Assembly: GCF_900142375.1 (NCBI RefSeq)
Contig: NZ_FRAR01000011.1
Location: 1-64,000 of the forward strand
Direction of reading: 5' to 3'
DNA: 64,000 bases
From: Desulforamulus aeronauticus DSM 10349
GTDB lineage: Bacteria; Bacillota; Desulfotomaculia; Desulfotomaculales; Desulfotomaculaceae
The notes under the pieces were generated by a model. The model worked only from the letters and a program-made list of their open reading frames with translations, did not search any database and had not been told where the DNA came from. Position numbers and translations under genes: made by a program. Each line of letters begins with the position of its first letter. Position 1 is the stretch's first letter. This document shows, piece after piece, positions 35,001-45,159 of the stretch.

Positions 35001-36583
35001 TGGCGACTACCAGGAAAGACATTGAGGCCGCTCTTTGGAGAGGTGCCAATACATTCAGAGGCACAATTGATGCAGCCAACTATAAGGATTATGTTTTGTC
35101 AGTACTTTTTGTGAAATACCTGAGTGATACGTATTCTGAAAATGTTGAAGAGTTGAGAAAAAAATATAATGATCCTGTGCGGTTGCAAAGGGCGATTAAG
35201 AGACTTCCTTTTGTTATCAATGAGGAACATATGTTTTGTTGGCTTTATGAAAACAGGTATAAGGAGAATTTGGGTGAACTGATCAATGTCGCTTTACGTG
35301 GCATTGAAGATGCCAACCCTTCCCAGTTAGCTGGAGTTTTTCGGAGTGTCGATTTTAACAGCGAAGGGATGTTAGGCAACCACAAACAAAGAAATAGTCG
35401 CTTACGGGAACTGCTGGAAGACTTTGAGCCGCTGGATTTGCGTCCTTCTTCCATCGAGCCGGAGGAAGGCAAAGTGGCTGCCGATACGATAGGAGATGCC
35501 TATGAATATATGATTGGTGAGTTTGCCAGCCAGGCTGGCAAAAAAGCAGGTGCCTTCTTTACACCTTCCGAAGTTTCGGAGCTGATGGCACGTATTGTTG
35601 ATCCTAAAATAAGTGACACCATTTATGATCCCACTTGCGGCTCTGGATCCTTACTGATTAGAACTGGAAAAACAGCTATTAATAAAGAAAATGGCTTGAT
35701 CAAAAATCTTGCCTTATATGGTCAAGAAATGAATGGTTCTTCTTGGTCTATGGCCAGGATGAATATGTTTATCCAGAATATTTTAGATGCCAAAATTGCC
35801 TGGGGTGATACGCTAGCTAACCCCATGCACTTAGATGCCGATGGCAACCTGATGCAATTTGATGTCATTGTGGCCAATATGCCTTTTTCTCAGGATAAAT
35901 GGGCTGCCGGTTTTAATACCGGTGGTGATATGACCGGCAAAGGCAAAGAATTCAAAATGGAAGCTTCACTGGATCGATTTCACCGCTTTGATTCGGGCGT
36001 ACCCCCTGCCAGTAAAGGGGATTGGGCATTTTTGTTGCACATGATAGCCAGTATCAAAAGCGGCGGTAGAATTGCAGCCGTTGTTCCCCATGGTGTTTTA
36101 TTTAGAGGGGCCTCCGAAGGCAGGATAAGACAATCTGTTATCGAAAAGAACCTGCTGGACGCGGTTATTGGGTTGCCGGCCAACTTGTTTTACGGAACGG
36201 GTATTCCTGCCTGCATTTTGGTATTTAAGAAAAATCGCAATCGCAATGATATACTTTTCATTGATGCTTCCGGCAAGGACGAAAACGGCAATTTACGTTA
36301 TAAAAAGGATAAAAACCAAAACCGTCTGGAGCCAAAGCATATTGAGGATATTGTAAGTGCTTATAAAAACAGGGCAGATATTGACAAATTTGCCCACGTG
36401 GCAACGGTTGAGGAGATAAAAGACAACGGGTATAACCTAAACATCCCCCGTTATGTTGATTCTTTTGAAGAAGAAGCATTGGTGGATATTACAGAGGTAA
36501 AAACCAATATCGCCAATATCCAACAAGAACTTGCCGAGGTTGAAGCACAAATGGCTAAGTATCTTAAGGAGTTGGGATTATAA
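35000..36583 (+). CDS. hsdM: Type I restriction-modification methyltransferase subunit
   Basis: The N6-adenine methyltransferase subunit. It has the N-terminal HsdM helical domain (about 1-130), FFTPSEVSELMARIV, the AdoMet motif YDPTCGSGSLL, and the catalytic motif IV in the form VIVANMPFS (normally NPPF; Met replaces Pro), with a helical C-terminus for S-subunit contact. The length (527) is typical. Two ATGs (34997 and 35000) overlap the half-S stop; AGGGAGGA favours 35000. Whether the NMPF variant is fully active is not known from sequence alone. Confidence 0.93.
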   Translation: MATTRKDIEAALWRGANTFRGTIDAANYKDYVLSVLFVKYLSDTYSENVEELRKKYNDPVRLQRAIKRLPFVINEEHMFCWLYENRYKENLGELINVALRGIEDANPSQLAGVFRSVDFNSEGMLGNHKQRNSRLRELLEDFEPLDLRPSSIEPEEGKVAADTIGDAYEYMIGEFASQAGKKAGAFFTPSEVSELMARIVDPKISDTIYDPTCGSGSLLIRTGKTAINKENGLIKNLALYGQEMNGSSWSMARMNMFIQNILDAKIAWGDTLANPMHLDADGNLMQFDVIVANMPFSQDKWAAGFNTGGDMTGKGKEFKMEASLDRFHRFDSGVPPASKGDWAFLLHMIASIKSGGRIAAVVPHGVLFRGASEGRIRQSVIEKNLLDAVIGLPANLFYGTGIPACILVFKKNRNRNDILFIDASGKDENGNLRYKKDKNQNRLEPKHIEDIVSAYKNRADIDKFAHVATVEEIKDNGYNLNIPRYVDSFEEEALVDITEVKTNIANIQQELAEVEAQMAKYLKELGL

Positions 36584-36670
36584 CTTGCTATTGGTCCCCA
36601 TACGCAAAGATAGGATAGCTTAAAAAAGAAGTTAATGCAGAAACTTTCTAAGTAAATGTAGGTGAAACCA

Positions 36671-38002
36671 TTGAAGCATGAAATAAAGCAACGCATTGAG
36701 CAAATACGGAGGGGCATTGTGCCCGAGGGATATAAAAAGACTCAAATTGGGATTGTGCCAAAAGAGTGGAATCAAGATAAGTTTGCAAACTTATTTAGCC
36801 CGACGATTGAGTTTACAGATGATACAAAAATGTACCCTTTGCATAGTCTGACGATAGAAAAAGGCGTTATTCCCAAAAGCGAAAGATATGAAAGAGAGTA
36901 TTTAATACAAAAAACGGAAGATACCTATAAAGTTGTTAGGGAAGATCAATTTGTGTATAATCCGATGAACCTGCGATTTGGTGCTGTAGCCAGATATAAA
37001 GCAGAGTCTCCGATTTCCGTTTCCGGGTATTATGATGTATTTTCCTGTAAAGATAAACACATTGCTTTTATGGAGTTTTTTCTTAAAAGTAATAGACTAA
37101 TCAACTTTTATAATAGAATGGCAACCGGCAGTCTTATTGAAAAACAGCGAGTCCATTTTTCGCAGTTCCTGGATTTTGAATTACCGTTGCCTTCTATCAA
37201 TGAATGCGAAAAGATTGCCGAAATTCTTTTAACCTGGGATAAGGGTATTGAATTAAGAGAACGCCTGATAGAGGAGAAAAGACGGCAGAAAAAATATCTG
37301 CTGCAGAAATTGCTTACAGGTGAAAAGCGTATTCCCGGCTTCCGTGATAAGTGGCGAAAGGTAAGGCTGGGGGAGGTTTGCAAAAAAGTTTTTGGCGGCG
37401 GAACACCGTCGAGAAATAGTAGTCATTATTACCAGGGAAATATTCCCTGGGTTACCGTGAAAGACTTGGACGGAGCAAAGAAAAAATACGACTCTCTAGA
37501 ACATATTAGTGAAGAAGCCGTTCGGAAAAGTGCTTCAAAAATCATACCAAAAGGGAATCTAATCGTTTCAACCAGGATGGGTTTAGGACGAGGCTTTATT
37601 AATATGGTTGATATGGCAATTAATCAGGATATGAAAGGACTCATACTTGATGATCAGCTAGTCTTCCCAGAGTTCTTATATTATTGTTTTATTGAATCGG
37701 GCCGCAATTTAGAAAGGCTCGGGAATGGCTCTACAGTGAAAGGAATCGATTTGCAAACCCTGCTTAAAGTGATAATTCATCTTCCCACCCTCCCTGAGCA
37801 AATTGCCATTGCTGAAATTTTATCAGTTGCAGATCGTGAAATTGAACTTTTAGAGAATAAATTTGTACAAATCCAACGACAAAAGGAAGCTCTGATGCAA
37901 CTCCTACTGACAGGTATCGTGAGAGTGAATGTTCAGGAGGTGTTCCAGTGCCCAACCATATTATATGCAACGAACGCCCGGAGAGTCAGAACAGAGCGAT
38001 AA
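36671..38002 (+). CDS. hsdS: Type I restriction-modification specificity subunit
   Basis: A full-length specificity subunit (about 443 residues) with two target recognition domains, each beginning in the usual way (IGIVPKEWNQDKFANLF near 20; WRKVRLGEVCKKVFGGGTPS near 230), and two conserved helical regions (LRERLIEEKRRQKKYLLQKL near 200 and a C-terminal QRQKEALMQLLLTG). The TTG at 36671 is preferred over GTG 36662 because AGGTG (36660-36664) is spaced for it. The last 55 bases overlap the hsdR start in another frame. Confidence 0.92.
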   Translation: MKHEIKQRIEQIRRGIVPEGYKKTQIGIVPKEWNQDKFANLFSPTIEFTDDTKMYPLHSLTIEKGVIPKSERYEREYLIQKTEDTYKVVREDQFVYNPMNLRFGAVARYKAESPISVSGYYDVFSCKDKHIAFMEFFLKSNRLINFYNRMATGSLIEKQRVHFSQFLDFELPLPSINECEKIAEILLTWDKGIELRERLIEEKRRQKKYLLQKLLTGEKRIPGFRDKWRKVRLGEVCKKVFGGGTPSRNSSHYYQGNIPWVTVKDLDGAKKKYDSLEHISEEAVRKSASKIIPKGNLIVSTRMGLGRGFINMVDMAINQDMKGLILDDQLVFPEFLYYCFIESGRNLERLGNGSTVKGIDLQTLLKVIIHLPTLPEQIAIAEILSVADREIELLENKFVQIQRQKEALMQLLLTGIVRVNVQEVFQCPTILYATNARRVRTER

Positions 38003-41000
38003 AAGTATTAGAGGGATTAGGCTACCAATACATACCCCGTTCCCAGGCGGAACTCTTACGGGGAAGGCTTTCTACGGTGTTATTTCCAGAGGTTTTGCGT
38101 GAGTTTTTGCATCGCCAATCCTTTGTATATCGAGGTAAGCAAACACCCTTTTCTGATCGTTCGGTGGGTAAGGCGATTAATGATATAGATGTCCCCCTTG
38201 TTTCTGGTTTGATGTCCGCTAGCAAAGCGATCTATAATATGCTCCTGGCGGGCAACAGCTATGAAGAGGAATTATTTGATGGTGGTCATCAGTCCTTCGA
38301 CTTAAAATATATAGACTGGGAACACCCGGAAAATAATATTTGGCAGGTAACAGATGAATTTTCGGTAGAACGCCCGAACGGCAAGTACGCGCGACCGGAT
38401 ATTGTGTTGCTCATTAATGGCATCCCGCTGGTGGTCATTGAGTGTAAAAAATCCAGCAAGGATATAGAGGAAGGCATTGCCCAAAATATACGCAATTGGC
38501 AACCAGACTATATCCCCCATCTTTTTAAATACGCTCAAATTGTTATGGCCATGAACTCCCACACCGTTAAATACGGTACCTGCGGTACACTTGCCGAGTA
38601 TTTTACGACATGGCGGGAAAAAGATTATCAATGGCAACAGGAAAAGTGCAGTAATGTTAGTCCAGACGGGCAAATTTTGGAATTGGATAAAGTGATGGTA
38701 TCTTTGCTCTCCAAAGAACGGCTATTGGAATTGATTCGCTATTTTATCCTCTACGATAACAATGTTAAGAAAATTGTCCGTTACCATCAGTTTTTTGGCA
38801 TCCAGGAAACCATGAAACGCATCAAAGGTAAAGATAGTAAGGGTACCAGAAGTGGTGTGATTTGGCACACCCAAGGTAGTGGGAAGTCTCTTACTATGGT
38901 TATGCTAGTCAAAAAAATCCTGGCTGATCCCGATATTAAAAATCCCCGTTTTGTGCTTGTTAATGATCGCATTAATCTGGACAAACAACTGCGAGATAAT
39001 TTTACCAAAACGCAGCTTAGCCCAGCCAGAGCCAAAACCGGCAAAGGTCTAATTAGCCTCTTAAATGATAAAGGTGAGACGATCATTACAACCCTGGTAC
39101 ATAAATTTGACGCAGCAGCCAAAAACAGGGTTAAGATTAAAGACGATGATATTTTTTTACTGGTGGACGAAAGTCATCGCACCCACTCGGGACAACTCCA
39201 TAATTTTATGATTGATGTACTGCCCCAGGCGATAAAAATTGGTCTTACCGGAACACCACTACTGAAGAAAGACAAGTTCAATACCTATGCCCAATTTGGA
39301 CCACTGATTGACAGTTACCCAATTGAGAGAGCTGTAGAAGATGGTGTCATTGCCCCCCTTGTCTATGAGGGCAGGGTTATTCCACAAAATGTACCCAGCG
39401 AAAAGATCGATGAGTATTTTAAATACATTATCGCCCCGTTAAATCATGAGCAGCAAGAAGATATGAAGCGTAAATGGAGCCGTTTTTTGCCCTTGGCCCA
39501 GACTCGAGAGCGCCTAGATATGGTGGCCTTTGATATTCACGAGCACTTTATCAGTTATGCCAAGCCAAAGGGTTTTAAGGCGATGGTCGCAGCATCATCC
39601 AGACCGGCAGCTATTGACCTACATAAAGCTATAAAAAAACTGGGTGGAGTTAAAACAGCGGTGGTAATATCACCGGAGCATATTAAAGAAGGAGATGAAC
39701 TCACCCGCGAAAATAAAGAACAGATCAAAGCATTTTTCAAGGAAGAGGTGGAGCCTCTCTTTGGCAATAATTTTGAGGAATATCAGGATTGGGCCAAAAA
39801 TAGCTTTATTGGTGGCCAAGACGTAGATATTTTGATTGTTAAAGACATGCTGCTAACCGGCTTTGATGCGCCGTTGGCTGCTGTGCTGTATGTAGATAAA
39901 CCCATGCGGGAACATTCTCTGTTACAGGCGGTTGCCCGAGTCAATCGAGTGTATCCTGGTAAAGATTTCGGGTTAATTGTGGATTACTGGGGAATTTTTA
40001 GCAAGCTTAACTCGGCTATGGATATGTATTCAGATGAGAAATCCGGTATGTGTGGATATGAGCAGAGCGATATAAAAAATGCTATTCTGGGAGCTGACGA
40101 TCAAAAGGTTAAACTGGAACAGGCCCATCGGCAGTTATGGGAAGTATTTGCCACAAAAGAGGTAACTTGCAACAGTTCCGAGGGTTGGCAAGAGGCCTTG
40201 GCGGAGGACGATTTAAGAAAGATGTTTTATGAAAGGCTGTCTATCTATTCGCGCTTATTGGATTTGGCAATGGCAAGCTACGCTTTATATAGTGCTATTG
40301 GCTATGACCAAATTGAGAAATACAAGCAAGATTTACTGTGTTTTCAAAAACTTCGCGGGGCAGTACTGCTCCGGTATAATGAAAAAGTGGATTTTAATAA
40401 ATATGAAGATGGTATTCGGAGTTTACTGAATAACTTTGTACTCTCTGAACCAAGCCAAATTATTGTTGAACCGGTGTCTATCCACGATACCGAAGGAATG
40501 AAAGAACAGCTTGAAAGACTGACCAGCAAGGCCGCCAAAGGGGATGCCATTCGAACTCGCATGGCCGGAGAGCTAGAAACCTATCGCTATGACGACCCGT
40601 TATTATTTAAGAAGTTCTCCGAGCAGGTTAGAGAAACCCTGTCAGAATACAAGGAATCAAGGAACGATGACGCTTATCTCTTTAAAATGGAGAGATTGGC
40701 GGATGATTTCAAACAAGGTTACTCCGGGCTTCACTATCCTGCCTGTATAGACCATGACAGTGATGCAAAAGCTTTTTATGGGACGATTCAAGGGATTGTT
40801 GCCGAAGTGATTAAAGAGGTGCCCTCGGCAATGGATGAGGCGATCGCTCAATTGGCCATAGCGGTTAAAATGGTTATTGCCAGTCGGGCTAAGGTAGAAT
40901 GGCGCTATAATGTTGCGGTGCACAATGATATGGAACAAGCTCTCGACGACCTGATTTGGGATTTTTGCGAAGAATATCAAATAAAAATGCCCGTTGAGAA

Positions 41001-41052
41001 AATTGATTTGATCTTGGAAGGGCTGATGAAAACTGCTGTAAGCAGATATTAA
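37948..41052 (+). CDS. hsdR: Type I restriction endonuclease subunit R
   Basis: A 1034-residue motor/nuclease subunit. The N-terminal nuclease domain has ARPDIVLLINGIPLVVIECKKS (Asp, Glu-x-Lys near 151-167). The SF2 translocase follows with Walker A HTQGSGKSLT (about 308-317), LLVDESHRTHSG (DEAH-type motif II), LTGTPL (motif III), and a later region VARVNRVYPGK (motif VI). A C-terminal helical domain contacts M/S. The GTG start at 37948 follows CAGGAGG at 37934-37940. The end is 3 bases before the next gene. Confidence 0.95.
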   Translation: MPNHIICNERPESQNRAIKVLEGLGYQYIPRSQAELLRGRLSTVLFPEVLREFLHRQSFVYRGKQTPFSDRSVGKAINDIDVPLVSGLMSASKAIYNMLLAGNSYEEELFDGGHQSFDLKYIDWEHPENNIWQVTDEFSVERPNGKYARPDIVLLINGIPLVVIECKKSSKDIEEGIAQNIRNWQPDYIPHLFKYAQIVMAMNSHTVKYGTCGTLAEYFTTWREKDYQWQQEKCSNVSPDGQILELDKVMVSLLSKERLLELIRYFILYDNNVKKIVRYHQFFGIQETMKRIKGKDSKGTRSGVIWHTQGSGKSLTMVMLVKKILADPDIKNPRFVLVNDRINLDKQLRDNFTKTQLSPARAKTGKGLISLLNDKGETIITTLVHKFDAAAKNRVKIKDDDIFLLVDESHRTHSGQLHNFMIDVLPQAIKIGLTGTPLLKKDKFNTYAQFGPLIDSYPIERAVEDGVIAPLVYEGRVIPQNVPSEKIDEYFKYIIAPLNHEQQEDMKRKWSRFLPLAQTRERLDMVAFDIHEHFISYAKPKGFKAMVAASSRPAAIDLHKAIKKLGGVKTAVVISPEHIKEGDELTRENKEQIKAFFKEEVEPLFGNNFEEYQDWAKNSFIGGQDVDILIVKDMLLTGFDAPLAAVLYVDKPMREHSLLQAVARVNRVYPGKDFGLIVDYWGIFSKLNSAMDMYSDEKSGMCGYEQSDIKNAILGADDQKVKLEQAHRQLWEVFATKEVTCNSSEGWQEALAEDDLRKMFYERLSIYSRLLDLAMASYALYSAIGYDQIEKYKQDLLCFQKLRGAVLLRYNEKVDFNKYEDGIRSLLNNFVLSEPSQIIVEPVSIHDTEGMKEQLERLTSKAAKGDAIRTRMAGELETYRYDDPLLFKKFSEQVRETLSEYKESRNDDAYLFKMERLADDFKQGYSGLHYPACIDHDSDAKAFYGTIQGIVAEVIKEVPSAMDEAIAQLAIAVKMVIASRAKVEWRYNVAVHNDMEQALDDLIWDFCEEYQIKMPVEKIDLILEGLMKTAVSRY

Positions 41053-41055
41053 GCT

Positions 41056-41787
41056 ATGGATATAAAAAAACTATCTTTAACAAAACCTTGGGGTGTTGTT
41101 GAAGTTGCCATTGAACGTAAAAAAGTAAAAAAAGTACGACTTAGAGTATTTCCCAACCGCGTTATTAAACTATCGGTACCGTTAGGAGTATCGGATGAAT
41201 GGATTGATCGTTATCTCATCAGCAAAACAAAGTGGGTTGAAAAGTCCTTGTATGACTTTAAAAGTACCGAGGCCAGTGAATTAGCACCAAGAATTGACAG
41301 CGGAGTATCTACCTGGATTTTGGGCAGACAAATTAGAATCATTGTCAAACAAGCCCAATTTTATAAAATAGAACAAAAAGAAGAGACTGTTTGGATACAA
41401 TCTCCGGCCATTGGAGATAAGCAAGCACTACAAAAACAGTTTGAGCGTTGGTGTCAAAAACAGTGTAAACGATATTTTCAGGCGACTGTTGATAGGCTTT
41501 ACCCGATTATTGCTAAACATGGTATTGATAAACCGACTCTCCAGGTTAGAAAAATGAAAACCCTCTGGGGTAGCTGCTCTGGTAGGCACAGTAAAATAAA
41601 TCTAAATTATTATTTATACAAGGCACCACCGTTCTGTATCGATTATGTTGTTTTACATGAACTAACGCACTTTCTTTTCCCTAAACACAATCAGGATTTC
41701 TACGAATTTTTGACAGTGCATATGCCGGATTGGCAGGAACGTAAAAGAATTCTGGATTACGAGATTGTGAAAGGCCTGGAGTATTGA
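41056..41787 (+). CDS. YgjP-like (DUF45) zinc metallopeptidase
   Basis: A 243-residue protein of the YgjP/M48-related DUF45 family, with the zinc motif HELTHFLFPKHNQDFYEFL (HExxH plus a later His) and the conserved KMKTLWGSCSGRHSKINLNY region. Members of this family are often encoded directly after hsdR, as here (start 3 bases after the hsdR stop codon), and are presumed accessory to the restriction system, possibly in its proteolytic control; this is an inference. Confidence 0.88.
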   Translation: MDIKKLSLTKPWGVVEVAIERKKVKKVRLRVFPNRVIKLSVPLGVSDEWIDRYLISKTKWVEKSLYDFKSTEASELAPRIDSGVSTWILGRQIRIIVKQAQFYKIEQKEETVWIQSPAIGDKQALQKQFERWCQKQCKRYFQATVDRLYPIIAKHGIDKPTLQVRKMKTLWGSCSGRHSKINLNYYLYKAPPFCIDYVVLHELTHFLFPKHNQDFYEFLTVHMPDWQERKRILDYEIVKGLEY

Positions 41788-41855
41788 TGAAAGTTGATAT
41801 GCTCACGGTTTAAGGTGAGGGTTTTAATAATTGTATGAAAAATAATATTGGAAAT

Positions 41856-41892
41856 GTAACGGGCTTTTACCTACCAGGTAAAAGCCCGTTAC
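41856..41892 (+). terminator. Hairpin ending the restriction operon
   Basis: A perfect 17-base-pair stem (GTAACGGGCTTTTACCT with its complement) with a 3-base loop. There is no long T tract, but its strength and place suggest termination. Confidence 0.65.
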
Positions 41893-42123
41893 TAATTTAG
41901 AGACGTTTAGTGGTATGGGAAAATAGTTGTGGTTATGACCAGGATTTGTAAAAGAGGATCTCCCCTGTGTTGTGGGTTTTATCATGTTATTTTACAAAAA
42001 ATGATAATATACTACATTTTTCTGTAGAACTTCCCTGGCATGATTGATTAAGGGGGGTGGTTACTAAAAATAGGTCATAACTTTACGCCAAGACTACATT
42101 TTTGTTAAGGGGGAGGTGAATTC

Positions 42124-42288
42124 ATGGACAAAACTACGCTCTTGAGACAGTTAGAAGACACCAATGGTAGAATTATGGGTTATGCAAGGCTGATTACAAA
42201 GAAAACAGATAATAAAGAGATATGGGAACTAGCTTTGCAGATTCTTTCTGAAGCGAAAGAGTTAAGAAAACTGATGGACAAAATATAA
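42124..42288 (+). CDS. Small helical protein, 54 residues
   Basis: The ATG at 42124 is preceded by GGGGGAGGTGAATTC, an excellent ribosome site. The product is soluble and predicted helical (LLRQLEDTNGRIMGYARLIT then EIWELALQILSEAKELRK), with no recognised family. It is followed by a terminator, so it looks like an independent small gene. Confidence 0.55.
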   Translation: MDKTTLLRQLEDTNGRIMGYARLITKKTDNKEIWELALQILSEAKELRKLMDKI

Positions 42289-42325
42289 CGTGATTTATCA
42301 TGAAGCTACTTAATGTAGCGTTAGC

Positions 42326-42367
42326 AAACCGTGTAGCGGGCACTCTCCCTGCCGCACGGTTTCTTTT
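42326..42367 (+). terminator. Terminator after small gene
   Basis: AAACCGTG and CACGGTTT enclose an inner CGGGCA/TGCCG helix, followed by TTCTTTT. Confidence 0.75.
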
Positions 42368-42456
42368 AGTAACCGAGTCTTGTTTTGTCAAGGGGTAATA
42401 TCTATGATATAATATGGCTTTGTGAGTCAAGAATATAAATGAAAGATGGTAGGTAA

Positions 42457-44055
<1,599 letters not shown>

Positions 44056-44065
44056 AGGATAGAAC

Positions 44066-44108
44066 GGGAGTGGAGCAAAATTATTTTTTGCTCCACTCCC
44101 CTTGTTTT
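44066..44108 (+). terminator. Terminator after ABC-F gene
   Basis: GGGAGTGGAGCAAAA and TTTTGCTCCACTCCC form a perfect stem followed by CTTGTTTT. A short palindromic sequence (GGGCGAACTTCGTTCGTCC) follows at 44115-44133 and may be an intergenic repeat. Confidence 0.88.
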
Positions 44109-44274
44109 GTAGTAGGGGCGAACTTCGTTCGTCCGAATGAACTACCTACGGGCTACCGTGCTGTATCAAAATAGGGGAAGTCCTGAGATTAGTAGCTGTA
44201 TTTACCCTATAGTAGAAAAATCAGATATGATATAATGACTGCAGTTCAGTGATCTTGAGTAGGAGGTAATCAGC

Positions 44275-45159
44275 ATGCCGAGTAATTTTGATTACCCAGG
44301 GAGATACATTGAAGTAGAGGGCTATCAGCTACATTATCTTGATGAAGGTGCCGGGGAGCCGTTGCTGTTTTTGCACGGAAATCCGACCTGGTGCTATATG
44401 TATCGTAATGTAATAGGCCAATTATGCCAGCAACATCGGTGTATTGCCCTTGATTTTTTGGGGTTCGGTCTTTCTGAAAAACCAACTCATGCCGACTACA
44501 GCCTGCCCAAGCAAGTAACAAGATTAGCCCTATTTATAGAGCAATTGGACTTGCGCAACATTACTTTATGTGTACATGATATTGGGGGTATAGTAGGACT
44601 TGCCTGGGCTGCAGAGCACAAAGATGTAGTGAAAAGACTCGTTATTATGAATACCGTTAGTTGTGTCCCGGAAGTTTTGGGCACTCCCCGCTACCTTCCC
44701 CCCTGGTCTTACCTTGTTTTATGGCCATTACGGCTGCCTTTGGTTGGAGAAATAATGGTACAGGGGTTAAATTTGCTGCAGAGAGTGGTTATGCCCCTGG
44801 CTTTTGGTAATAGGCGTCATTTTAAGCGTGTAGTTCGCCAAGGTTATTACTACCCTTATAGGACCTGGAGCGACCGCTATGCACAGCTTATGACGGTTAG
44901 ACAAATTCCGATTCTAAAATCTGACCCAGTTTATCAGCTAATTTTAGAAACTGGCAAGAAGCTAAGCGGTTGGCAAGTGCCGACCCAAATTATCTGGGGC
45001 CTTCAAGATCCCTCTTCTCCTGCTCACCTGATTCGCAACACCGAACGCATCTTACCAAATCACAAAAAATCTTTATTGCTAGCCAAGGCAGGTCACTTTC
45101 TCACCGAGGAACAACCAGAAGAAATTGTTGATAAAATCAGAGAGTTCTTAAATACTTAG
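44275..45159 (+). CDS. Haloalkane-dehalogenase-like alpha/beta hydrolase
   Basis: A 294-residue hydrolase closest in motif order to the haloalkane dehalogenase group: FLHGNPTWCYMYRNV, DFLGFGLSEKP, the Asp nucleophile in CVHDIGGIVGLAWA, an Asp in WGLQDPSSP, and His in KAGHFLTEEQP. In true haloalkane dehalogenases the residue after the nucleophile is Trp, which helps bind the halide; here it is Ile. The enzyme may therefore be a hydrolase of another substrate. AGGAGG precedes the ATG. The stop overlaps the end of the convergent cNMP/polyferredoxin gene by 4 bases. Confidence 0.82.
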   Translation: MPSNFDYPGRYIEVEGYQLHYLDEGAGEPLLFLHGNPTWCYMYRNVIGQLCQQHRCIALDFLGFGLSEKPTHADYSLPKQVTRLALFIEQLDLRNITLCVHDIGGIVGLAWAAEHKDVVKRLVIMNTVSCVPEVLGTPRYLPPWSYLVLWPLRLPLVGEIMVQGLNLLQRVVMPLAFGNRRHFKRVVRQGYYYPYRTWSDRYAQLMTVRQIPILKSDPVYQLILETGKKLSGWQVPTQIIWGLQDPSSPAHLIRNTERILPNHKKSLLLAKAGHFLTEEQPEEIVDKIREFLNT

